In this document: in pieces, positions 32,940-39,675 of the stretch
How positions within the stretch are numbered: the stretch's first letter is position 1
Layout: each line of letters starts with the position of its first letter
Assembly: GCA_964395065.1 (NCBI GenBank)
Contig: CAYNAM010000009.1
Span: forward strand, 1 to 39,675
Source: Entomomonas sp964395065
GTDB lineage: Bacteria > Pseudomonadota > Gammaproteobacteria > Pseudomonadales > Pseudomonadaceae
Reading direction: 5' to 3'
DNA length: 39,675 bases
Position numbers and translations under genes: made by a program
The notes under the pieces: model-generated
What the model saw: only the letters and a program-made list of their open reading frames with translations
Database searches by the model: none
Told to the model about the DNA's origin: nothing

Positions 32940-35199
32940 AAGCTGTCTCCACATCCCAAAAGCGGGTAATATGGCATTCAAGAGGTTTGCCTGCGGCTTT
33001 ATTCTTCCAGTTTTTTGTCATGACAGTATTCCAGTATTTATAATTTTCAGCTGCGTTACAACGAATAGCTTTCGAAGCATTGTTTGTGGCGTTATTGACT
33101 GACTTTTTAGCATGTAATTGCCACAGTTCATCACGCAAGCTAAAGGCCATATCAGGGTTAGGAATGGCAATACCGGATTCACTGTCCCCCCAAAAACTAC
33201 GGGCATTAATATTGGCTGAGCCTAAAAAGGTAAACAGGTCATCCACCACCAGCAGTTTCGTATGGATATAAATATCACGGTAACGGGTATAACGGCTGTG
33301 ATAGGTTTCTACCGCCCGTGGATTACCTTGGGTAAAATGGGGGTTGGGATTAGTAACACTGCTATCAGTAGTTAATGTGCCAATAATCACCCGAAGCCCT
33401 AGTTTTGCCATGGCTTCATCTTCCAGTTCAAAGGGTTTTTTGCCCTCTTTGCCTTCAATATCCCACCCCTCGCCTTGCTGTGACATTTTGGCAATTTCTT
33501 CTTTATTGTATTTGATGGGGGCAACGCGGTCTTGGTCTTTTTGTGAAATAACGTCTACGCCGATGGGATCAGGGGTGTTTGTCCAAAAAGGTCGCCCTGT
33601 ACGGTAGTGAGGGTTGGCTTTTTCAAAGGCTTTTTTCTCTTCTTCTAATAATAATGTTCGTTGTGCTTCGGGCATCAGTTGTTGCTGACCCAGTTCTTTC
33701 ATCATTTCATAGGTTGAGCTGCTGAGTTTATCGCTGTTGGGGTTATTGGTCAGCACAAAAAGATACAGTCCATTGGTTTCAACATCAAACTCTTTATAAC
33801 CTTTCTTAAGGTTAAAAGCCTGCTTTTTAATTTGTTTACCAATATCTAAATAACGAAAGTATTGGTTTTCCATGTAAATGTAGTTATGGCTGTTTTCAAT
33901 GGCTTTTTTGTAAATGGCTAAAATACTGCGCTCGTACTGATTATTAGCGAGCAGTATTTGTGGCTGGGTTCGACAAAACTGTGCCTCCATAGTCCCTTTA
34001 GGTTTAAAGGCACTTTCTTTGATGGCTTTACGGCGTTCTACAAACTCCATTTCCATTGGGGTAATACGATTCCACGCGGTAATAAAGTTTTCATTGATAT
34101 CATAAAGGATTTCCCCCCAGACTTGCATCGAGATGTCTTGCCATGGGCCAAACCCTTGTACGCGGTTAGCGTCTTCATCATAGTAGTAGTGCTCTGGGGT
34201 ATCCCAGTAGTTACGGTGCATATTATGCCCCATAACAAAGCCTGTACAGGTTTCTGATTCAGGTATTTCATAATCGATTACGACCAGTTTTTGATGGTGG
34301 CTTGGAATATAGCCCATGGTCGCTTTCATTTTGAAGTTGACGTTGGTTTCATCTATATTAGCCGCTAATGTGTCATAAATTCGGTTATTTTCTGTTAAGG
34401 TAAAGTTTCGGGTTTTTAGCTGTAGGTTGGTCACTTTTCTACGGCTTACTCGATCAATCCAGTCAAAGGCTTTGCGTTGGTCTTCGGGTAGGTGACTAGG
34501 GCCACCTTGACCACCTGAACCGCTTCCATAGCCTTGCATGTCTTTTTCTTGTTTGGCTATTTTTTCTTCAAGCTGTGCGAGTTTCTTTTTGTTTCTTTCG
34601 TATTGGCTGATATCGCTGACGGTTCTAGGTTTACCTTGCGCATCATTTTGTTCATAGCGTGAAATAGCGTCTTTTAATTCGTCACGCTCTTTTAGGTATT
34701 CGTTAAGTCTGAGTTGTTCTGGTCTTGGGTCTATATTGAGTTGATAGATCGCGTCTGGGTCGTAAGCACCTGCATAGTTACTGCCGATTAAGGTGGGTTC
34801 ACCTAGCTTACCGATGTTGTCGTACCATACCATGATACGGCACTCAACACCTTGTTGGGCTTTTTTCTCTAGTAATTCACCAATGGTTAGATTGTTGGGT
34901 TCATCGGGGTTAAAGCGCATCATGGGGTCAAAGCCCCAAATAATAATATCAACGGATTTTTTCGCTTTTTCAATGGCTTTGTGAATAGCCGCAAAAGCTG
35001 CCTTACCACAAATTAGTTTTTCTACTTTTATACCTGCGCGATGGTCATAAGCACCTTGGCCGGTAAACCATTTGGTACTGAAGTTGGCTTCTTTTGCAGG
35101 GCTATGTTTTGAGCCGTCGTTGGCGACTTTATCCCCTATTTTTGCGTCAGGGCTCAAGGCTTTAACAACTTCGTGTTTATTGTCTTGTTTAAGAACCAT
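32920..35199 (-). CDS. T6SS phospholipase D effector, Tle5/PldB type
   Basis: 759 aa with two HKD motifs of phospholipase D: HQKLVVID (H302, K304, D309) and HTKLLVVD (H646, K648, D653) followed by GSANINARS. Preceding each are family blocks (VDIIIWGFDPMMRF; YMENQYFRY). A predicted coiled coil of about 60 residues (160-225) and a Gly/Ser-rich stretch are inserted before the first HKD. No signal peptide, as expected of a T6SS cargo. It lies 2 bases after vgrG and overlaps a Sel1 lipoprotein gene, the same order as P. aeruginosa vgrG5-pldB-immunity. Tle5 enzymes cleave membrane phospholipids of target cells; PldB also acts on host cells. Catalytic residues are intact. Confidence 0.92.
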   Translation of the reverse strand: MVLKQDNKHEVVKALSPDAKIGDKVANDGSKHSPAKEANFSTKWFTGQGAYDHRAGIKVEKLICGKAAFAAIHKAIEKAKKSVDIIIWGFDPMMRFNPDEPNNLTIGELLEKKAQQGVECRIMVWYDNIGKLGEPTLIGSNYAGAYDPDAIYQLNIDPRPEQLRLNEYLKERDELKDAISRYEQNDAQGKPRTVSDISQYERNKKKLAQLEEKIAKQEKDMQGYGSGSGGQGGPSHLPEDQRKAFDWIDRVSRRKVTNLQLKTRNFTLTENNRIYDTLAANIDETNVNFKMKATMGYIPSHHQKLVVIDYEIPESETCTGFVMGHNMHRNYWDTPEHYYYDEDANRVQGFGPWQDISMQVWGEILYDINENFITAWNRITPMEMEFVERRKAIKESAFKPKGTMEAQFCRTQPQILLANNQYERSILAIYKKAIENSHNYIYMENQYFRYLDIGKQIKKQAFNLKKGYKEFDVETNGLYLFVLTNNPNSDKLSSSTYEMMKELGQQQLMPEAQRTLLLEEEKKAFEKANPHYRTGRPFWTNTPDPIGVDVISQKDQDRVAPIKYNKEEIAKMSQQGEGWDIEGKEGKKPFELEDEAMAKLGLRVIIGTLTTDSSVTNPNPHFTQGNPRAVETYHSRYTRYRDIYIHTKLLVVDDLFTFLGSANINARSFWGDSESGIAIPNPDMAFSLRDELWQLHAKKSVNNATNNASKAIRCNAAENYKYWNTVMTKNWKNKAAGKPLECHITRFWDVETAYAEAYD

Positions 35200-35201
35200 G
35201 A

Positions 35202-37751
35202 TTAAACATCCTTTTCATCAGTTGCCTGTGGTGTTTCAGGTTGCCATGTAGGATTATTGGCTTTTCTTCGATAGTCGGTTTGTTTGGGTAGTTTGTTTTC
35301 ATGATGACTATCGTATTCAAAACTGCTATAACCTTGTAAACCTAGGCGATCAGCTTCGGTTAGTTGTTCTATTTGATCGTCTAGCTCTAAGGTAAAGCGG
35401 TGACCATTAATCAGTTCAACTTCATATTTTTTAACACTGGGGATGTAGTTAAAATAAAGCGCGCCTTCATCGTCGGTAATCCCTTTTTGTAGTAAACTGC
35501 CATCGGCATAAAGTTTATAGGGTTCATCACTGTAACCGGGCACATTCGCCATGGGGCGGATAATAAATTTAAGCTTTTTAATAATCTCAGGCGGATTATC
35601 TTGCGCCTGTGCTGGCAAGAGTTGATTCTGCGTTGTTGGCGTGGGTACTGCAACATTAGCCACCACGGGTGATTTGGTACTGGGTACGCCGTATTGTTTG
35701 GTCATAGGGGGTAGTGGCGCTGAGGGTGTACCTTCCATCGGTATACCGCCTGTCCACACAGGCATGGTCATCCAAATACCGGCAGGGTTTAATACAATGT
35801 GTTGACCTCCAGCACGCAAAGTCAGCGAAAGGCCACCATCTATAATGGTCTGTAAACCGCTTTTTAAATGAATCTCCATCCCTGCTTGGGTGGTTTTTAT
35901 CATACCGATGGTTTCATGCTCTGCCATGGCGACGGTTTTATAATCATTGCCCAATATTTGTGTTTTACGGTCAAGGTCGGTTAGTCTATGTTCTTCGCTT
36001 TGGTTATGGGTATAACGATTCGCCTTAATGGTTTGGCTATGCTCATTGTTTACTTGTAAGTGTGAGTTGTTATTAACCTGTACCACATGGTTGTGTTTGG
36101 TGAGCTGGTCAAAGTCCTTTTGAGCTTGCACAAAGATTTGTTCTTGTCCTGCTTTGTCTTCAATTCTGAGTTCATTAGAACCTATGCCACCTTTTGAGGA
36201 GGAGGTTTTGAATACGCTTCGGGTTTTGTTCGCAGGTAGATCATAAGGCACTTTGTTGACGCCGTTATGAATTGCCCCTGTCACTATCGGATTATCAATA
36301 TCCCCTTCTAAAAAGTCGACTTTGACCTCCATTCCTACACGGGGAATAACTACCGTACCATAACCATCATGCGCCCAGTTGCTCGCTACTCTAATCCAAT
36401 GAGAGGAGTTTTCATTTTGTGGATTAATTCTATCCCAATGAAATAAAACCTTGATACGCCCGTATTCATCGCAGTATATTTCCTCACCCGCAGCCCCCGT
36501 CACAATGGCGGTCTGACTGCCTAATACTTGTTGTTTTTTGTGTAGTCGTTGTGGTCTAAAGGGTGAGTTTTTAGGTACGCTTAATAGTACGTTGCGGTAA
36601 CCTTGTTTAAACTCATCAAAGGGAAAGTAAAGGCTTTCGGCAATGGGGTGTTTATAATATTTAAATAAATAACTGGGTTCTTGTAAGATGGCGCTGTTTT
36701 CACTGCCTAAGGCTTCAATGACTTGGGGTTGTCTGCCTTGATGGTAGATTTGTACCGCCAGCCATTTTTCGCTGGTGTCCATTTTTTCAAGAGGGTAATA
36801 ACCTTCAACCTCAAAAGCATAGCCACTTTTAAGCTCAGGAATATCGGTATACGCTTCACCCGTTAAATGATAGGTTTTTAAGCGCTCAATTTGAATTTTA
36901 GCGTAATGATCACCACGGGCTTTATTGAGGTGTTGTTGGGGATAATCGTAGTATTCTAGACTGGGTTCGTTAGCATCTTTGCCTTTTTGGTGAATACCTA
37001 GGTTAGCGTTACCCTCGGGGATTTTCATGTTTTGAAAATTATAATTTCTATAGCTCGCTTCAGTGGTGGTACTATTTAAGTTGACATCAAAACGTTTAAA
37101 TGTAGGGTAATCTGCCACAAAGCCAGTTTCAGCAAAATAATCAAAGCTCTTTTCTAAATTAGGGAAATAGTTATTATCATCAGTCAATACCATGCAATGA
37201 TTATCTTGGCTGTGCTGATAAAAAATATTAATCCCTTCTTCTTCACACAGACGATAAATAAAATGGGCTGTGCTTTCATCATACTGACAACAGAACTCAC
37301 GTTTGGGATAATCCTCTTTGAGCTTAAACACAAAGTCCATGTTGTCGCCTTGCTGATACCCTTTATCGGATAACACAGACGTAATAATCTCAGGCACGGA
37401 CTTATCAATAAACGCCCGTTGATCGGTTTCATTGTTTAAATGATAAAAGCGAGGGACTAACAACACTTTAAACAACGTATAATCTTTGCCTACAGCACCA
37501 CGTTTGACAAAAGGAATCACACCATGAATGAAGTTTTTATTATCAGGGGTAAAGGATAAGCAAGCGGTTTTACTGAGCAGTTTAGAAATATCATAGCGAA
37601 GGTGTTTACTAACAAGGGTGATTTCAAAAACGTATTCGCTGTTGATGCCTTCGATACCGTCAAAAGCTAGGACTTGCAGCTTTGCGCCTTCGCTGTCTTC
37701 TATGCCATCGATGAAAAGAGTAATGTGTTGTTCGTTTGCTGCATAAAACAT
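35202..37751 (-). CDS. vgrG: T6SS spike protein VgrG (TssI) with C-terminal cargo extension
   Basis: 849 aa. The gp27-like base covers about residues 1-380 (ITLFIDGIEDSEGAKLQVLAF, then FCCQYDESTAHFIYRLCEEEGI). The gp5-like OB fold is around 420-500 (EEIYCDEYGRIKVLFHWD, GTVVIPRVGMEVKVDFLEGDIDNPIVTG), followed by a beta-helix needle (repeats such as HVVQVNNNSHLQVNN). After a Pro/Thr-rich linker (about 690-720) a transthyretin-like domain follows (LKFIIRPM to RFTLEL, about 725-790), of the sort that docks lipase effectors. It forms the tip of the T6SS and should carry the phospholipase encoded 2 bases downstream. AGGATG precedes the start. Upstream is structured leader C, so expression may depend on that RNA. 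Confidence 0.94.
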   Translation of the reverse strand: MFYAANEQHITLFIDGIEDSEGAKLQVLAFDGIEGINSEYVFEITLVSKHLRYDISKLLSKTACLSFTPDNKNFIHGVIPFVKRGAVGKDYTLFKVLLVPRFYHLNNETDQRAFIDKSVPEIITSVLSDKGYQQGDNMDFVFKLKEDYPKREFCCQYDESTAHFIYRLCEEEGINIFYQHSQDNHCMVLTDDNNYFPNLEKSFDYFAETGFVADYPTFKRFDVNLNSTTTEASYRNYNFQNMKIPEGNANLGIHQKGKDANEPSLEYYDYPQQHLNKARGDHYAKIQIERLKTYHLTGEAYTDIPELKSGYAFEVEGYYPLEKMDTSEKWLAVQIYHQGRQPQVIEALGSENSAILQEPSYLFKYYKHPIAESLYFPFDEFKQGYRNVLLSVPKNSPFRPQRLHKKQQVLGSQTAIVTGAAGEEIYCDEYGRIKVLFHWDRINPQNENSSHWIRVASNWAHDGYGTVVIPRVGMEVKVDFLEGDIDNPIVTGAIHNGVNKVPYDLPANKTRSVFKTSSSKGGIGSNELRIEDKAGQEQIFVQAQKDFDQLTKHNHVVQVNNNSHLQVNNEHSQTIKANRYTHNQSEEHRLTDLDRKTQILGNDYKTVAMAEHETIGMIKTTQAGMEIHLKSGLQTIIDGGLSLTLRAGGQHIVLNPAGIWMTMPVWTGGIPMEGTPSAPLPPMTKQYGVPSTKSPVVANVAVPTPTTQNQLLPAQAQDNPPEIIKKLKFIIRPMANVPGYSDEPYKLYADGSLLQKGITDDEGALYFNYIPSVKKYEVELINGHRFTLELDDQIEQLTEADRLGLQGYSSFEYDSHHENKLPKQTDYRRKANNPTWQPETPQATDEKDV

Positions 37752-37787
37752 AAGTACATCCTGTGTGACTATAACGTTTTTATTACT

Positions 37788-37991
37788 CCCCTAAATAGCT
37801 AAAAACAAAGGGGGGCGGACTATAAGCGGGTTGGTCGACCGAAAGAGACTAACGGCACACCCGTAGGTGTCCCACTCATAGCCCGCCATAACGCAGGTAC
37901 GACAAAACAACAGATATGCATTGCCCTACCTATGGCGGTATTTGTCTCTTTATGAGCGACCAAGCCCATACGCTAATGATTGAATTAGCGC
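37788..37991 (-). ncRNA. Structured leader RNA C in front of vgrG, C4 / P4 CI type
   Basis: Minus strand, 5' to 3': P0 GCGCTAAT/ATTAGCGT with 6-base loop (37991-37970). P1 TGGGC/GCTCA (37968-37953) displays TTGGTCG (37963-37957). P2 pairs 37887-37871 with 37830-37814, and inside it P3 is ACACC-TACG-GGTGT (37870-37857) and P4 is CCG/CGG (37855-37839). The free segment CGACCAA (37837-37831) is complementary to the P1 loop. P5 is CCCC/GGGG (37815-37788). It ends 36 bases before the vgrG start. Same order and nearly the same length as leaders A and B. Transcription into vgrG is inferred from orientation. Confidence 0.72.
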
Positions 37992-37997
37992 ACAAGT

Positions 37998-38026
37998 ATT
38001 TAACTAAAGTTTGAGCTAAAAGACAA
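37998..38026 (-). promoter_or_regulatory. Promoter of leader cassette C
   Basis: On the minus strand TTGTCT (38026-38021), 17 bases, TTAAAT (38003-37998). Each box has four of six consensus matches. The predicted start, about 37991, coincides with the base of hairpin P0, as in cassette A. Confidence 0.45.
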
Positions 38027-38047
38027 GGGTTTAATCGTCTAGGATGA

Positions 38048-38302
38048 GTGGTGAATTTTTTAATCGTTAAAACCATTGCCTACGCGCGCGTAGGGGTGTG
38101 CAAAAAGTGTGCACATTTGTGCAAAATGTTTGGCTTTATCGCGCGTGGGGGTGGTACTAAGTGGTGCTTTTTTGGTGCTTTTCTACGAGGTATGCCTTGG
38201 TTCGCAATGGTTTTAGCAATAGGCGACCGAATTGTTCAAGTATTACTCGCTCGTGAGGGTGTTCACTTTATGTTCACCTTTTTACCGCTATCCTCTGATT
38301 AA
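38048..38302 (+). CDS. Doubtful small ORF over the repeat region
   Basis: 84 aa from GTG 38048. The sequence is Cys- and Gly-rich (ARVGVCKKCAHLCKM, then ARGGGTKWCFF) and ends in a hydrophobic stretch. Two copies of the CGCGCGTAGGGGTG repeat lie inside it and produce the odd ARVGV/ARGGG segments. The start is preceded by AGGAT only seven bases away. Small ORFs near C4-type RNAs in phages (icd, ash) are similar in size, but I cannot claim homology. It may be a fortuitous frame. Confidence 0.25.
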   Translation: MVNFLIVKTIAYARVGVCKKCAHLCKMFGFIARGGGTKWCFFGAFLRGMPWFAMVLAIGDRIVQVLLAREGVHFMFTFLPLSSD

Positions 38303-38513
38303 TAGCGCATTAAGCCTTTTATCCCTGTTCACCTTTTGCTTGTTTAATTCATAAGTTATTGTGTGTTGGGGTGTCATTTAACATTGCTCGCGCGTAGGGG
38401 TGTGCGCAAAGTGTGCGCAATGTACAAAAAAATAGATAAATTAATCGTTTTCTGATGAACATCATTTAAGCAGGCCATAATACAACAACCTTGGCTCTAC
38501 GCGCGTAGGGGTG
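38083..38513 (+). repeat. Four dispersed CGCGCGTAGGGGTG repeats
   Basis: Copies at 38085-38098, 38140-38153 (TGGGGGTG variant), 38389-38402 and 38500-38513, all in the same orientation. Copies 1 and 3 extend into TGTGCAAAAAGTGTGCAC and TGTGCGCAAAGTGTGCGC. A partial CGCGCGTA recurs near 39528. Between 38303 and 38686 I see no gene, only these repeats and AT-rich sequence. Confidence 0.75.
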
Positions 38514-38686
38514 GTTACAATCTTAAAGAAAGCTCCTGATTAGCAATAGATTGGCTTGTTTTTGGTGGTTACTCTATTTTTATTTATTAGCATAGTCATA
38601 GCATTTAAATTAAGTGAATTAACACGGTCATCACAAAGGCTTTTAAATAACACTTAGTCGATTTATTAATTAATATCATTATTTAC

Positions 38687-38715
38687 TTGTTGTCCTTGTA
38701 GGGTAATGATAAATT
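38687..38715 (+). promoter_or_regulatory. Promoter of leader cassette B
   Basis: TTGTTG (38687-38692), 17 bases, TAAATT (38710-38715). Weak by itself, but it lies at the same position relative to the first hairpin (38723-38742) as the promoters of cassettes A and C. Confidence 0.4.
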
Positions 38716-38722
38716 TATCAGT

Positions 38723-38922
38723 CTGTAACTAACTCGTTACAGTATGGGCTTGGCCGCCCTAATTAAGCAACAATTCCTCATCTGTGATAACAATGTTTAT
38801 TTTATTGTTTTGTCATGGTGGGCTATGTATGGGACACCTACGGGTGTGCCAATTTGCTTGCTTATTGGTCGGCCAACCCGTACATAGTCCCACCGCCCTA
38901 TAATCTTGGCCGATAAAAGGGC
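38723..38922 (+). ncRNA. Structured leader RNA B, C4 / P4 CI type, with seqA-seqB-seqC layout
   Basis: P0 is CTGTAAC/GTTACAG (38723-38742, 6-base loop). P1 is GGGC/GCCC (38746-38759) with TTGGCCG at 38750-38756. P2 is a near-perfect stem of 38817-38833 with 38877-38894. P3 is ACACC-TACG-GGTGT (38834-38847) and P4 is CCAAT/ATTGG (38849-38868). The free segment CGGCCAA (38870-38876) pairs with the P1 loop. P5 is GCCCT/AGGGC (38895-38922), and its loop carries a second TTGGCCG (38906-38912). A complement before and another after the central RNA is the arrangement of seqA, seqB (CI) and seqC in satellite phage P4. It ends 31 bases before the small gene at 38954. Confidence 0.78.
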
Positions 38923-38953
38923 ATTCATTTAAAATAGCAAGCAAGGTGAATTT

Positions 38954-39232
38954 ATGTCTCTAGATAATACTCCCCAATTTCTACCCTTAGTGAAAAAATC
39001 CCAATGCACTTCAATCAATGTGCTGTACTTTGATAGTACTGCGCCAGCTAAAAACCTGTTAGATTGTGCTACTAAACGTATTTATTTGGCGTGTGATCTT
39101 TCCACTATCGTCAATGAAGTCGATAATCTACCCTCCAAAGCCATTAAAAAAATAATTCTCGCCAGTGAGTTATTAAGAAGTGATTCTTTAGCGTTAATAG
39201 AAACCGTACAAAACTGTTATCGAAGTAAATAA
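38954..39232 (+). CDS. Small helical protein behind leader B, paralogue of the 8706-9008 product
   Basis: 92 aa, AAGGTG ribosome site nine bases before ATG 38954. It aligns along its length with the 100-aa product of 8706-9008: FLPL against FVPL, INVLYFDST against ENVLFFNAN, LLDCATKRIYLACDL against VYECANARLQAIINL, and a helical tail (IILASELLRSDSLALIETV). No known catalytic motif, no signal peptide. Pattern similar to small pseudomonad DUF3077/DUF6124 proteins (tentative). An intrinsic terminator follows. Function unknown. Confidence 0.75.
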   Translation: MSLDNTPQFLPLVKKSQCTSINVLYFDSTAPAKNLLDCATKRIYLACDLSTIVNEVDNLPSKAIKKIILASELLRSDSLALIETVQNCYRSK

Positions 39233-39256
39233 TTAAGCATTGTACTGTTGGTATGT

Positions 39257-39292
39257 TATAAAAAGACCTGTTGATTTTAATGGGTCTTTTTT
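39257..39292 (+). terminator. Terminator after the small gene
   Basis: GACCTGTT (39265-39272) pairs with AATGGGTC (39279-39286), with two G-T pairs and a six-base loop, followed by six T's. It lies about 30 bases after the stop at 39232. Confidence 0.8.
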
Positions 39293-39337
39293 ATGAGCTT
39301 CAGAAACTCAAAAAGCAGTATTTTAAAGTGATTTTTA

Positions 39338-39393
39338 AACTGTAGTTTTCAGTAGTAGCTAGAGAGCAGAAATTCTATTTTAGAACTACAGTT
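39338..39393. repeat. Inverted repeat AACTGTAGTT / AACTACAGTT
   Basis: Exact complements at 39338-39347 and 39384-39393, separated by 36 bases; each is followed by a related TTTTC...AGTAG tail, so the pair also looks like an imperfect direct repeat. From 39293 to the window end I find no gene; a further palindrome TGTCAACAATTGACA lies at 39603-39617 and could be a regulator site. Confidence 0.5.
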
Positions 39394-39675
39394 TTCTCTA
39401 GTAGTTTGAGTGTTTAATTTTTGCCTGTACTCCTTGCCATCCAATAATTACAGAAGAATAAATATCATTTCATTAGAAGTGACTAAAAAACCATCAAAAC
39501 AGTTTACTATTTTAATTGTTCTCACGCGCGCGTATTGTTGCAAAAACTCTGCTGCATTGCTATTTTTCCTTATCAGCTAAAGGCCATTAATCACGTTTTG
39601 AATGTCAACAATTGACAACGTCCTTAGTTTTGGAAAATGCTAAACTTTTTATCTCGCGGTTATAAAAAAATACCT

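Noticed and set aside
37751..37787. Leader C as a chance remnant unrelated to vgrG
   Set aside because: Not fully excluded, but its distance to the start codon, orientation and complete set of hairpins match those of the two other leaders, so a functional link is the simpler reading.
38083..38513. CRISPR array
   Set aside because: The repeats are short, unevenly spaced (55, 249 and 111 bases) and have no spacer pattern; no cas genes are present.

Overview
The window is a low-GC gammaproteobacterial chromosome segment that I place in the Pseudomonadaceae. Three points support this. There is a pair of OprI-type Lpp lipoproteins. The order hisB-hisH-hisA-hisF / asmA-mutY-yggX-tRNA-Phe is typical of Pseudomonas. 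The scpA-scpB, rluC-HAD, uvrD and polA proteins read like Pseudomonas proteins. The AT-rich composition argues against a free-living Pseudomonas and fits a host-associated relative such as the insect-gut genus Entomomonas (inference).

Layout: 1-1296 scpA (partial) and scpB; 1341-1960 two tandem lpp genes; 2155-3763 HAD phosphatase and rluC; 3851-6007 uvrD; 6037-8333 a nickel/cobalt module (rcnR and rcnA divergent around two exact RcnR operators) with kptA and a small membrane protein downstream of rcnR; 8441-9008 structured-leader cassette A plus a small helical-protein gene; 9102-14066 a large autotransporter and a periplasmic SMP-30-type lactonase; 14241-18139 a membrane protein and polA; 18375-23444 a dicarboxylate transporter convergent with a three-gene FeS / FrdA-like / NuoF-like operon that looks like a soluble NADH-linked fumarate reductase; 23724-27639 ppa, a GNAT gene and hisFAHB; 27775-31314 asmA, mutY, yggX; 31380-31455 tRNA-Phe. 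Downstream of the tRNA lies accessory DNA: a type VI secretion module read leftward (vgrG, a Tle5/PldB phospholipase D effector, two Sel1-repeat immunity lipoproteins, one broken by a 100-N assembly gap), then about 1.9 kb that is mostly non-coding, with two more structured leaders, G-rich repeats and a second small helical-protein gene.

The most unusual system is a family of three promoter-plus-leader cassettes of about 237 bp (A 8441-8678 +, B 38687-38922 +, C 37788-38026 -). Each has an aligned promoter, a 5' hairpin, a hairpin presenting a TTGGYCG loop, a three-way-junction domain with a UNCG-tetraloop hairpin, and an exposed CGRCCAA segment complementary to that loop, then a last hairpin before the gene. 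Stems are kept by compensatory changes, including the loop/CGRCCAA pair (T/A in A and C, C/G in B). The plan matches the C4 / P4 CI phage-immunity antisense RNAs. Two cassettes precede related small genes. The third precedes the vgrG-effector-immunity operon, suggesting that a phage-immunity-type RNA switch controls T6SS effector expression.
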